From Gammaproteobacteria bacterium (GTDB lineage: Bacteria; Pseudomonadota; Gammaproteobacteria; Pseudomonadales; UBA7434): 11,671 nt of DNA. Location: assembly GCA_024280785.1 (NCBI GenBank), contig JAJRPK010000007.1, positions 1 to 11,671 of the forward strand, in the 5' to 3' direction. The notes under the pieces were generated by a model. The model saw only the letters and a program-made list of their open reading frames with translations. It was not told the DNA's origin and ran no database searches. Below, piece after piece: positions 1 to 7,021 of this stretch. A program made the translations under genes and the position numbers. The stretch's first letter is position 1. Every line of letters starts with the position of its first letter.

Positions 1-623
1 ACTCCAAAGTCGGCTCCGCCATTGCCGATAACAACTTTACCATCAACAATTCGCGGCGCACCCGTAATAGTGTAGGGTTTAGTCAGATCTATAGTTAATA
101 CATCCCAAACCGACTCGCCGGTTTGGGCATCGATCGCTATTAATCGGCCGTCTAGCGTCGCGACATATATTCTATCGCCCCACGCCGCCACGCCTCGATT
201 AACGGTATCGCAGCATGCGTAAAACCCGCGAGACTTATCGACTTGAGGGTCGAAAAACCAAAGCTTCTCTCCCGTTTTGGCATCTAACGCATAAACAATA
301 CCCCAAGGGCCGCTCGTGTACATTCGCCCATCGATGACAATCGGCGTCGCCTCTAGCCCCCGATGAGTACCGGTTTCAAAATACCAGCTCAAACCCAGCT
401 TATCGATTGACTCTAGATTGATTTGATCCAGCGGACTAAAACGCTGTTCATTGTAGGTCCGCCCGTGTAACAGCCAGTTGTCAAATTCAGCATCGGCATT
501 AACTGCGCGATGGCGATCAATGGTACTAACGACAGGGCTGACATCTGCAGCATGCAACGCCGCGCTAACGCAAAGCAAAGCACTAATAGATAAACAAGAT
601 AAAGAAAAACCGTATTTTTGCAC
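1..623 (-). CDS. PQQ-dependent alcohol dehydrogenase (quinoprotein), N-terminal part, cut by window edge
   Basis: This is the first 207 codons of a periplasmic PQQ enzyme that oxidises alcohols and passes electrons to cytochromes; the rest lies beyond base 1. The GTG at 623-621 is chosen because AGGAAG (635-630) sits 6 nt before it, whereas the ATG at 628-626, in another frame, is only 1 nt from that site. Residues 1-25 look like a signal peptide (FSLSCLSISALLCVSAALHAA), giving export. The mature start DNWLLHGRTYNEQRFSPL is typical of the methanol/ethanol dehydrogenase family. EATP (91-94) is a PQQ-site motif. The adjacent cysteines C137-C138 in ACCDTVNRG form the vicinal disulfide over PQQ. 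Propeller repeats appear as ALDAKTGEKLW and AIDAQTGESVW. GNGGADFG (201-207 region) has Asp where family members usually have the Glu calcium ligand. Whether the C-terminus carries a haem domain cannot be seen. Family call firm, substrate unknown. Confidence 0.93.
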   Translation of the reverse strand, partial: MQKYGFSLSCLSISALLCVSAALHAADVSPVVSTIDRHRAVNADAEFDNWLLHGRTYNEQRFSPLDQINLESIDKLGLSWYFETGTHRGLEATPIVIDGRMYTSGPWGIVYALDAKTGEKLWFFDPQVDKSRGFYACCDTVNRGVAAWGDRIYVATLDGRLIAIDAQTGESVWDVLTIDLTKPYTITGAPRIVDGKVVIGNGGADFG

Positions 624-723
624 TGCATGCTTCCTGTTTCTGGTTAAATTTTGATGACCACTTCGCACTTCAAATCAAATATGCCAGAAAAAATAGCAAT
701 ATAGTGACGAGAGCAAAGACTAA

Positions 724-1335
724 TTAAGTGTTAGTAAATAAATTTTCGCTGTGAGTAATTAACTCATCGAGCGTCAAATCAAAACTGGGTAAAAAGTTCT
801 GTAAAAAATAATTCACTGCCGAAATATCCATTTGTTTTAGTCGAACCTCCACGTCAACGACGGCTTTGGAAAACTCAGCATTACCAGCGTTGAGCTCTGC
901 CTTGCATTTGACTAACGAAGCAATTAAATCTGCGGCCTTAATAATTCGTGCCACATCTTCGGATTGACGGTCATGCAACAAATAATCTTCGTAGTCATCA
1001 CGCAACTCCTCGGGTAAGGTCGATAGCATTTCTAGCTCGGCTGCATATTCAACCTCTTTATAGGCGTCGCGGATTTTTTTGTTGTGGTACTTAATCGGCG
1101 ATGGTAAGTCGCCGGTTAATACCTCGGACGCATCGTGATACAACGCGGCAACCGCTACGGCGTTAACATCAATATCTTGCTGATAAACCCGTTGATGGAT
1201 AATCGCCAATGCATGGGCAATCACTGCAACTTCATATGAATGTTCCATCACATTTTCTTGAATCGCGTTACGCTTCATGCCCCAACGATAAATCCAACGC
1301 ATTTTGCTCAAGTAAGCGAAAAAGTGATTATTCAT
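724..1335 (-). CDS. yfbR: 5'-deoxynucleotidase YfbR (HD domain)
   Basis: This 203-residue cytoplasmic HD-domain phosphohydrolase removes the 5'-phosphate from deoxyribonucleoside monophosphates in nucleotide salvage. The E. coli protein is 199 residues and aligns along its length. The metal and catalytic set is complete: H32 (MEHS), H67-D68 with E71 (YHDASEVLTGDLP), D76, and D136 (KAADL); their spacing equals that of E. coli H33, H68-D69, E72, D77 and D137. The C-terminal NYFLQNFLPSFDLTLDEL also matches the family. The ATG at 1335-1333 agrees with the family N-terminus (HFFAYLSKM), although the ribosome site before it is poor (only GGGG in CGGGGCTAAGAT). It lies 351 bp downstream of ubiI on the same strand, separated by the inverted-repeat element, and 100 bp upstream of the PQQ dehydrogenase. 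Identification is firm. Confidence 0.96.
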   Translation of the reverse strand: MNNHFFAYLSKMRWIYRWGMKRNAIQENVMEHSYEVAVIAHALAIIHQRVYQQDIDVNAVAVAALYHDASEVLTGDLPSPIKYHNKKIRDAYKEVEYAAELEMLSTLPEELRDDYEDYLLHDRQSEDVARIIKAADLIASLVKCKAELNAGNAEFSKAVVDVEVRLKQMDISAVNYFLQNFLPSFDLTLDELITHSENLFTNT

Positions 1336-1687
1336 ATCTTAGCCCCGACGCCTACTTACCAATCGGTCAGATTGGCTTCAGCTTAACGAAAATAAATTTT
1401 ATCTTTGAGAAAGACTTTTTTGTTCCACTAGAGGCTTTTAAATGCCCAGAGCGTATCTTATTAAAATACCCAGTGCTAAATGGCACTTACTTAAGTGGCA
1501 GTGTTTTGGCTTCGATCCGCGTAATACCGGCGTTTATCCCCAGAAAAAACGCGATGAATACGTCCATGTAGCTCAACTGTGGCATCCATGCCACAGATGT
1601 TTTTATGGGGATAAACGCCGGTATTACGCTTAGCTAAGTGCCATTCTGCCCAGCGCGTATCTGATTAAAGGCCCAGCCCATGTCTTA
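1336..1687. other. Gene-free 352-bp interval between ubiI and yfbR, filled largely by repeats
   Basis: I see no convincing gene here. Short open frames on the plus strand cross the interval but have no family features and run into yfbR antisense. The right two thirds (about 1444-1687) is a repeat element described separately. The remaining stretch 1336-1443 is AT-rich, lacks clear structure, and would have to hold any separate promoter for yfbR, for which I find no good candidate. Confidence 0.7.
1479..1645. repeat. Imperfect long inverted repeat (REP/MITE-like element) with an inner hairpin
   Basis: Three nested palindromic parts are visible. The outer arms are AATGGCACTT (1479-1488) and AAGTGCCATT (1636-1645), with partial pairing continuing inward. 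The middle arms are a perfect 24-bp match, 1519-1542 against 1606-1629, extended by an A5/T5 pairing after one mismatch. The inner hairpin is CTGTGGCAT, CC, ATGCCACAG (1577-1596). The left side carries 23 extra bases (1496-1518) without partner on the right. As RNA it could form a long stem that ends or stabilises the ubiI transcript. There is no transposase, so if mobile it would depend on another element. I recognise the style of dispersed intergenic palindromes of gammaproteobacteria but cannot name a family. Confidence 0.85.
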
Positions 1688-1716
1688 TTAAAAACCCAGC
1701 GCGTATTTTATTAACT
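1648..1716. repeat. Three tandem 23-bp repeats overlapping the 3' end of ubiI
   Basis: Copies begin with GCCCAG at 1648, GCCCAG at 1671 and ACCCAG at 1694, each followed by a variant of CGCGTATCTTATTAA; the period is 23 bp. The last copy encodes the C-terminus of UbiI (IKYALGF) and the second supplies its stop codon. Related copies lie on the far side of the inverted repeat at 1444-1464 (GCCCAGAGCGTATCTTATTAA) and 1468-1476 (ACCCAG), 24 bp apart, so the palindrome seems to interrupt one array. Confidence 0.85.
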
Positions 1717-3070
1717 GGTTTTTTAAACCTTGTTGCTGATCGAATGCATTCATTCCAGCATTTCTCAACCAACGTAAAGGTGGCGGCACAGGAGCAAATA
1801 ACCGCTTAAACCCTTCGACCGCTGCCATCATCGCAAGATTGTCGCCCTTGCGCTCTCTTTGGTAACGATTCAGTAAAACAATGTCACCTATCTCCTGCCC
1901 TCGATCCATTGCCGCAAAAATACATTCCGACAACGCCTTTACATCGGCCAAGCCAAGGTTAATTCCCTGGCCCGCTAGTGGATGAATCGCGTGTGCTGCA
2001 TCGGCGATTAACGCAAAACCCGGCTTAACGTAATCAATAGCGTGCCTTTGGCGCAATGGAAAACTAAAGCGCCGTGAAACCAATTCAATCTTCCCTAAAC
2101 GTCGCTCAAAAGCGCGCCCCAACGCTTCGCAAAAAACCTCGTCATCCAAGGCCATCATCTGTTCAGCTTGATCTCGCGTTTGCGACCAGACAATTGAACA
2201 GAAGTGTAACCGATCGAGGTCGCTCTCTCCCGTTGCCAACGGCAAAAAGGCCAGCGGCCCTTGTTGAGTAAATCGCTGCCATGCTGTTTTTTGGTGAGGC
2301 TGTTCTACTCTAACGGTACACACTATGGCATCGTGATGGTAATCCCATTCGCGCACTGGCAATCCAACTTTTTTTCGCAGTGGTGAATTTGCGCCATCGG
2401 CAGCGACTACCAACGTACTGCGAATTTCAGTGCCGTCGGCCAGCTCAACAACAACTAATGAATCGATGGGGTCTGCACCACGATTTAAGAAGCCTTCTTC
2501 CTCAACCTGTTTAGTATCCAGCGGCCGCGTTGAAACAGCCGAATCATCTTCTGCAAGAATAATATTGGCAACCGGCTGTCCATCGTAAACATCGACATTA
2601 GGGCACCGCCTTACTCGGTGCATCAATGCAGCAACTGTTAAACGATTTTCTACAATATGGCCTAATGCAGGCACGTGAATATCGGCTGCATCAAAGTGAA
2701 TTTTACCCGTTCCATCGGCATCCCATACTCGCATTTGCTCAAATGGGCTGACACGTCGAACCGCAATATCGGCCCAGACACCGATATCCTGTAATAATTG
2801 CTGCGACTTAACCGTAAGCGCACTAACTCGTGGATCAAAGTCGTTTACCCCATTTTCACAAGGGGGCCAATCAGCGCTAATTGAGTTTGCTTCAATTAGC
2901 GCGATACGAATATTTGAGCGTTGTTTATTGGTTGAAGAGCCGGCGCTCAAAGCACAGGCCAGCGCACTCCCGGCAATACCTGCACCTACAATAGTAATAT
3001 CGTATTGTCCAGCCACAGCACTTTTTCCATCTACAGCAGGTTGTTCACTCACCGTGTTTTTTCTACTCAC
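1688..3070 (-). CDS. ubiI: Ubiquinone biosynthesis flavin monooxygenase, UbiI (VisC) type
   Basis: This FAD monooxygenase of the UbiH/UbiF/VisC family most likely adds the C5 hydroxyl in aerobic ubiquinone synthesis. Of its 460 residues, the first 22 are a non-conserved lead. The dinucleotide motif GAGIAG is at 29-34, the ADGANSPLR (DG) motif at 224-232, and the second FAD motif ADAAHAIHPLAGQGINLGL at 356-374. It is longer than E. coli UbiI (about 400), partly because of a low-conservation insert at about 174-203 just before the DG motif. The start is GTG (3070-3068), overlapping the ubiH stop as GTGA, with GGAG about 9 nt upstream, so the two are translationally coupled. Its last codons fall in a 23-bp tandem repeat. 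UbiI is preferred over UbiF because of position after ubiH and C-terminal likeness; UbiF-type activity cannot be excluded. Confidence 0.9.
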   Translation of the reverse strand: MSRKNTVSEQPAVDGKSAVAGQYDITIVGAGIAGSALACALSAGSSTNKQRSNIRIALIEANSISADWPPCENGVNDFDPRVSALTVKSQQLLQDIGVWADIAVRRVSPFEQMRVWDADGTGKIHFDAADIHVPALGHIVENRLTVAALMHRVRRCPNVDVYDGQPVANIILAEDDSAVSTRPLDTKQVEEEGFLNRGADPIDSLVVVELADGTEIRSTLVVAADGANSPLRKKVGLPVREWDYHHDAIVCTVRVEQPHQKTAWQRFTQQGPLAFLPLATGESDLDRLHFCSIVWSQTRDQAEQMMALDDEVFCEALGRAFERRLGKIELVSRRFSFPLRQRHAIDYVKPGFALIADAAHAIHPLAGQGINLGLADVKALSECIFAAMDRGQEIGDIVLLNRYQRERKGDNLAMMAAVEGFKRLFAPVPPPLRWLRNAGMNAFDQQQGLKNQLIKYALGF

Positions 3071-4446
3071 AAAGAACTCCGCCTACCGCCCAACCCCGTA
3101 GCCTGTCGCACAAATTGAGCCTTAGCCGGCTTAAATAAATCCAATGCTATTAACCCTAGTGAGCGCCCTACCTGCACTGGCAAAGACTGCATGCCGAACA
3201 ACTCAATAAGAAAATGACTAAAACCAATAGTTAGATTGTGATCTTTAACTCGGGAATCAGCGTAAGATTCAAGTATGTCTAAGGAACCAATATCTTTATT
3301 GTGCCGACGGGCAAGCAATATTTTTTCTGCAATAACCGCGACATCTCTTAATGCCAAATTAAACCCCTGCCCTGCCACTGGATGAAGAGCGTGCGCTGAA
3401 TTTCCCATCAACACTATGTGACTGCGAATCATTTCGTCGGCAATGGTTAACGACAGGGGATAACTTTGCCTCTGACCAACACGGGTAATATTTCCTAAAC
3501 GATGACCAAACACCCGTTGCAGCCGCGCAATAAATTCTTGTTCGTCAGCACTGACCAAATCACTTGGTCGCCGATCCGCAGCGGCCAGCGAGTCTGCCGG
3601 CAAAGTCCAAACCAAAGCACTTCTATTTTTAATGGCAGGCAAATCGGGTAACGGTAAAAAGGCAACGGCGCCATCGGCAGTAAAACGTTCAAATGCCAAG
3701 CCCCGATGCGGTAGTTGAGTTTGGAGGTTGGCAATCACCGCCACCTGATCATACTGCTGCACCGTCGCGCTGATACCGAGACCATCTCGCAATCCTGACT
3801 GCGCCCCATCAGCCACCACTAGCAAGTTAGTATTAATGGTCCGCGCTGCGAAAGTTTTATCGCTGGGACTATTATCTGCATTACCACTATCGCCAGACCC
3901 TTGAGTAGCCTGGGCCTTAGCAACTGCCGCAATATCAACGCTAACCCCGCCCGACTTCGGAATAACATTAATGGCACTTGCTCCCGTGCACAGCTCTACA
4001 GCGGGAAGTTCCGACAAACGATCTAACAATACTGCACCTAACCACTGATTTTCGATGACATAGCCAAACGCATCCAAGTCTTGTTCTTCAGCATCGAGTA
4101 ATGCACTACCACTGTGACCTCGATCAGAGACATGAATCTGCTTGATGGGCTCGGCGTGTTTTAACAAAGTGTTCAGAACACCTATTGCCTGATAAATTTC
4201 AATGCTCGCCATCGACAAAGCAGTAGAACGCGAATCAAAGCTAGGGTGGTATTCCGGTGGCAATCGGGACTCACCTGCAACAGGCTTTTTAATAGGGAAG
4301 TTATCGACCAGGAGTATCGATAATGCAGAAGACTCATCCGCTGCAGCCAGCGCACAGGCAAGACTTACACCGACCATTCCACCACCGGCAATCACAATGT
4401 CGTAATGTTCTTTTGCCAGCGAGGGCATGGTGGATGAAGGTTTCAT
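3067..4446 (-). CDS. ubiH: 2-octaprenyl-6-methoxyphenol hydroxylase UbiH
   Basis: This FAD-dependent aromatic monooxygenase of ubiquinone synthesis is assigned to C1 hydroxylation and works in the soluble or membrane-associated Ubi complex. Visible features are GGGMVG (21-26) in the N-terminal Rossmann fold, the UbiH-like DSRSTALSMAS (71-81) and HVSDRGHSG (105-113), VADGAQSGLR (211-220), and MGNSAHALHPVAGQGFNL (347-364), where GN replaces the usual GD, as is normal in UbiH. It has 459 residues against about 392 in E. coli; much of the excess is a Ser/Gly/Asp-rich loop at about 173-203. The ATG at 4446-4444 is preceded by GAGAG, a weak ribosome site. It starts 17 bp after pepP and overlaps ubiI by 4 bases, so it is the third gene of the operon. 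Confidence 0.95.
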   Translation of the reverse strand: MKPSSTMPSLAKEHYDIVIAGGGMVGVSLACALAAADESSALSILLVDNFPIKKPVAGESRLPPEYHPSFDSRSTALSMASIEIYQAIGVLNTLLKHAEPIKQIHVSDRGHSGSALLDAEEQDLDAFGYVIENQWLGAVLLDRLSELPAVELCTGASAINVIPKSGGVSVDIAAVAKAQATQGSGDSGNADNSPSDKTFAARTINTNLLVVADGAQSGLRDGLGISATVQQYDQVAVIANLQTQLPHRGLAFERFTADGAVAFLPLPDLPAIKNRSALVWTLPADSLAAADRRPSDLVSADEQEFIARLQRVFGHRLGNITRVGQRQSYPLSLTIADEMIRSHIVLMGNSAHALHPVAGQGFNLALRDVAVIAEKILLARRHNKDIGSLDILESYADSRVKDHNLTIGFSHFLIELFGMQSLPVQVGRSLGLIALDLFKPAKAQFVRQATGLGGRRSSL

Positions 4447-4463
4447 TGACTCTCTCAGCGCAA

Positions 4464-5996
4464 CTATTTTCTGACAGTTCTTTTTCTAGCAACGGTTTTT
4501 TTAGTCTTTACTTTTTTGGTCTTTACTTTTTTTGCCACGACTTTCTTCTGCCGTGCAGCATTCTTAATTGCCGGCTTGAGCTTGCGTTTAGCGGCTCCGC
4601 TAGATTTCTTCATCAATGCAACAATATCGGGTACGGTTTTACCAACAGCTGAGGATAATACATGGTGCCCCTCTTTGGTCACCGCCACATCATCTTCGAT
4701 CCGAATGCCAATGCCGCGCCATTTTGCCGCAACATTTTTATCTTGCGCCCCAACATAAATCCCAGGCTCAGCCGTCAACACCATGCCAGGTTCCAGCACG
4801 CGCCATTCATCATGCACTTTATAGTCCCCTACATCGTGGACATCCATCCCCAGCCAATGACCCGCGCGATGCATGTAAAAGGGTTTATAAGCCTCGGTTT
4901 CTACCAGCTCATTCAGTTCGCCCTTTAGTAAACGAAGATCCAGTAAACCTTGAGTAATTACCCTAACAGTTTCATCGTGTGCCTGATTCCAATGAAGGCC
5001 CGGCGAGATCATTTTTATTGACGAGAGCTGGGCTTCTAGCACAATTTCATACAAAGCCTGCTGTTCTTTACTAAACTTTCCATTTGCCGGAAAAGTACGT
5101 GTGATATCCGAAGCATAACAATTGAGTTCGCAACCCGCGTCGATCAATACTAAATCACCGTCACGAATGACGGCATTATTTTCAACGTAATGTAATATAC
5201 AGCCGTTTTTACCTGCACCTACTATCGAGTTATACGCGGTGGACTGAGCGCCTGACACGGCAAACTCGTGGAGATATTCGGCCTCTAGCTGGTACTCCAT
5301 CATACCTGGCCGGCATGCTTTCATTGCACGAGTATGGGCCGCGGCAGATATGTCAGCCGCCCGCTGCATCACGCGAATTTCAGCAACGCTTTTATATAAC
5401 CGCATATCATGCAAGCAGTGGTCGAGATCAAGAAACTCACCCGGCGGATGCGCTCCAGATCGCACGTTAGAACGAAGCACGTTAATCCAATCCATCACTC
5501 TCTTGTCAAATTCAGGACGCTTACCCATCGAGTAGTAGACACGCTCGCGACCTTCTAACAGACCGGGAAGAATGTCATCTATATCACTAATAGGAAATGC
5601 GTCATCAGCACCAAGGTTCTTACATACACCTTCGGGACCTTGTCGATAGCCGTCCCATAACTCTCGTTCGGGATCGCGCTCGCGACAGAAAAACAGGCAC
5701 TCTCCGTGTTTGCGGCCAGGGACGATAACCAATACCGAATCAGGCTCATTAAACCCGGACAAATAGTAAAAATCGCTATCTTGACGAAATTTAAATTCAG
5801 CATCTCGATTACGTATCAAAGTTGTTGCCGACGGAATAATAGCAATACTATCAGTTTCCATTTGCGCCATTAAATCGCGTCGACGGCGAGCGTATTCTCG
5901 CTTATCGATAACAGGTATCGCTTTTGATATATCTTTAATTTTTGAGGTTTTTTTTATCGCCATCTTGGATTTCTTGCCTACCTTACTTTTAACCAT
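4464..5996 (-). CDS. pepP: Xaa-Pro aminopeptidase P with Lys/Arg-rich ends
   Basis: This dinuclear-metal peptidase of family M24 removes an N-terminal residue that precedes proline, in the cytoplasm. The N-terminal aminopeptidase-P domain is about residues 30-190 and the pita-bread domain about 195-462. All five metal ligands are present: D286 and D297 (VLIDAGCELNCYASDITRTFP region), H380 (AGHWLGMDVHDVG), E410 (LTAEPGIY) and E434 (GIRIEDD); their spacing is close to that of E. coli D260, D271, H354, E383 and E406. It is 510 residues against 441 in E. coli. The excess is a basic leader (10 Lys in the first 25) and a 48-residue tail (463-510) with 23 Lys or Arg, including VKTKKVKTKK. The start is uncertain: M1 and M12 both lack a good ribosome site, and M12 would remove part of the basic leader. 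It follows ygfB by 63 bp. Confidence 0.96.
   Translation of the reverse strand: MVKSKVGKKSKMAIKKTSKIKDISKAIPVIDKREYARRRRDLMAQMETDSIAIIPSATTLIRNRDAEFKFRQDSDFYYLSGFNEPDSVLVIVPGRKHGECLFFCRERDPERELWDGYRQGPEGVCKNLGADDAFPISDIDDILPGLLEGRERVYYSMGKRPEFDKRVMDWINVLRSNVRSGAHPPGEFLDLDHCLHDMRLYKSVAEIRVMQRAADISAAAHTRAMKACRPGMMEYQLEAEYLHEFAVSGAQSTAYNSIVGAGKNGCILHYVENNAVIRDGDLVLIDAGCELNCYASDITRTFPANGKFSKEQQALYEIVLEAQLSSIKMISPGLHWNQAHDETVRVITQGLLDLRLLKGELNELVETEAYKPFYMHRAGHWLGMDVHDVGDYKVHDEWRVLEPGMVLTAEPGIYVGAQDKNVAAKWRGIGIRIEDDVAVTKEGHHVLSSAVGKTVPDIVALMKKSSGAAKRKLKPAIKNAARQKKVVAKKVKTKKVKTKKTVARKRTVRK
4504..4533. repeat. 15-bp tandem duplication inside the pepP tail
   Basis: GTCTTTACTTTTTTG (4504-4518) is followed directly by GTCTTTACTTTTTTT (4519-4533), matching at 14 of 15 bases. 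It encodes the repeated VKTKK-VKTKK block on the minus strand. The in-frame unit suggests the basic tail has grown by slippage or local duplication. Confidence 0.85.
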
Positions 5997-6013
5997 TATT
6001 TTAACTATTTGCC

Positions 6014-6053
6014 CTTATATAAAGTACCCTCACAGAAATTACTCTTATATAAA
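6014..6053. promoter_or_regulatory. Two TTATATAA boxes between ygfB and pepP
   Basis: The sequence CTTATATAAA occurs at 6014-6023 and again at 6044-6053, exactly 30 bp apart, in the 63-bp AT-rich gap before pepP. Each holds the palindrome TTATATAA. They may be two -10 elements of an internal pepP promoter or a paired protein site; no good -35 is evident, so this is a weak call. Confidence 0.3.
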
Positions 6054-6059
6054 CTCAAA

Positions 6060-6947
6060 TTAGTGCATGGTGTTCTTATCTGATGGAAACAATTTAGCCA
6101 CGCCAGTAGCGGCAACCGCATCCACGCCCACCGAGTCTTTTTTTTCTGCTGAAGAAAGCACCTCGACCCAACCAAATTCGTTGAACACCGTTAAAGTTGC
6201 TAGTCGAAGGTATTCAACAATTTCCATGTAATCCCGTTCCGCTTCTTCAGCCGACTCTTCGTCATCATCGAGGGCTGTGGCAAAGCCACTATCACCGAAA
6301 TCGTCCTTTAATGTGAGTGGGTCTTCATCAAATCCATCCGCTGATGCCGCCCCACTGTCATTCGAGATCGCCGCCTGAGCAATGGCGGCCAAATCACGGA
6401 GAGACTCTTGAACCATTGCGGGCAGTTCATCAATCGCTGTGGGTAAGGCTGCTTGCCGTAAAAATACTTGAGCCTCGGCAAAACCGCCAAGAAAACCCTT
6501 ACACCAGCAACTCAACTCGCTGGTTCTTTGCTCGATTGGCTCGTCATCATCCGGCAAAAAGGGTTGAAATAGGGTTTCATCCGCAGCGAGACTTTGCTGC
6601 TGCTCAAACGCTAGCCCACCCAAAACAGATTCGGCACTTTCGACAGTACTATCAACGGCATGATTAACACTACGGTCAGCACTACGGTCATCACTGCGGT
6701 CATCACTGCAGTCACCAACTACAGGGGCTTGCTCGAATTCATCCATCATTGCCAAATCCGCACCGGCAGAGCCCATAACGGCCAAGCCAAATTGTGCCCA
6801 CTGCGCGGGTGTCAAACGCATACGCCCACACAGCCCCCCCATAATAGCGCCGTGTAGTTCTGCCGGCGAGAAGTGACTGTTAACCGTGAGAAGCCAATCC
6901 GCCAAGTCATCAAAATCGCAGGGAACGGGAAACTCCTTAATACTCAT
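6060..6947 (-). CDS. ygfB: UPF0149 family protein YgfB, enlarged by acidic inserts
   Basis: This is the first gene of the pepP-ubiH-ubiI operon. The UPF0149 fold shows at LADWLLTVNSHFSPAELHG (about 15-33), LSCWCKGFLGGF (145-156) and MEIVEYLRLATLTVFNEF (241-258); even the terminal TMH recalls E. coli TLH. The family has no settled biochemical role; in Pseudomonas aeruginosa YgfB is reported to oppose AlpA-driven ampDh3 expression. At 295 residues it is far longer than the 192 of E. coli. Additions include a tetrapeptide repeat, SDDRSDDRSADRS (81-93), an acidic linker (about 195-238), and a C-terminal stretch (about 261-290). The ATG at 6947-6945 has GGGAG about 7 nt upstream. A strong promoter lies 46 bp upstream. 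Family assignment is firm, function open. Confidence 0.9.
   Translation of the reverse strand: MSIKEFPVPCDFDDLADWLLTVNSHFSPAELHGAIMGGLCGRMRLTPAQWAQFGLAVMGSAGADLAMMDEFEQAPVVGDCSDDRSDDRSADRSVNHAVDSTVESAESVLGGLAFEQQQSLAADETLFQPFLPDDDEPIEQRTSELSCWCKGFLGGFAEAQVFLRQAALPTAIDELPAMVQESLRDLAAIAQAAISNDSGAASADGFDEDPLTLKDDFGDSGFATALDDDEESAEEAERDYMEIVEYLRLATLTVFNEFGWVEVLSSAEKKDSVGVDAVAATGVAKLFPSDKNTMH
6669..6716. repeat. Four 12-bp tandem repeats inside ygfB
   Basis: The units are ACTACGGTCAGC (6669-6680), ACTACGGTCATC (6681-6692), ACTGCGGTCATC (6693-6704) and ACTGCAGTCACC (6705-6716). The period of 12 keeps the frame and gives the repeated S-D-D-R type tetrapeptides. Units drift stepwise from one side to the other, as expected for an old slippage array. 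Confidence 0.9.
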
Positions 6948-6992
6948 TGTGACTCCCTATCAAAGGTTATAGATTATGTCGCTAAAAAATGA

Positions 6993-7021
6993 ATTATACG
7001 AATAGATAGGCCTCTTCTGAA
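6993..7021 (-). promoter_or_regulatory. Sigma-70-type promoter of the ygfB-pepP-ubiH-ubiI operon
   Basis: On the minus strand a perfect -10 TATAAT lies at 6998-6993 and a -35 TTCAGA (4 of 6 to TTGACA) at 7021-7016, with a 17-bp spacer. Transcription would begin near 6986, about 39 bases before the ygfB start. No dedicated operator is obvious nearby, so I expect largely constitutive expression. Confidence 0.65.

Noticed and set aside
413..628. A 71-codon frame from ATG 628
   Set aside because: It is out of frame with the clear PQQ dehydrogenase reading from GTG 623, and the ribosome site fits the GTG, not this ATG.
1209..1633. Plus-strand frames of 120 and 63 codons
   Set aside because: They run antisense to yfbR or through the inverted repeat; the sequence is explained by those features.
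1648..1716. CRISPR array
   Set aside because: The 23-bp units are contiguous with no spacers, and one is part of ubiI; no cas gene is nearby.
1436..1716. Insertion sequence
   Set aside because: No transposase reading frame exists in the interval; it can at most be a non-autonomous element.
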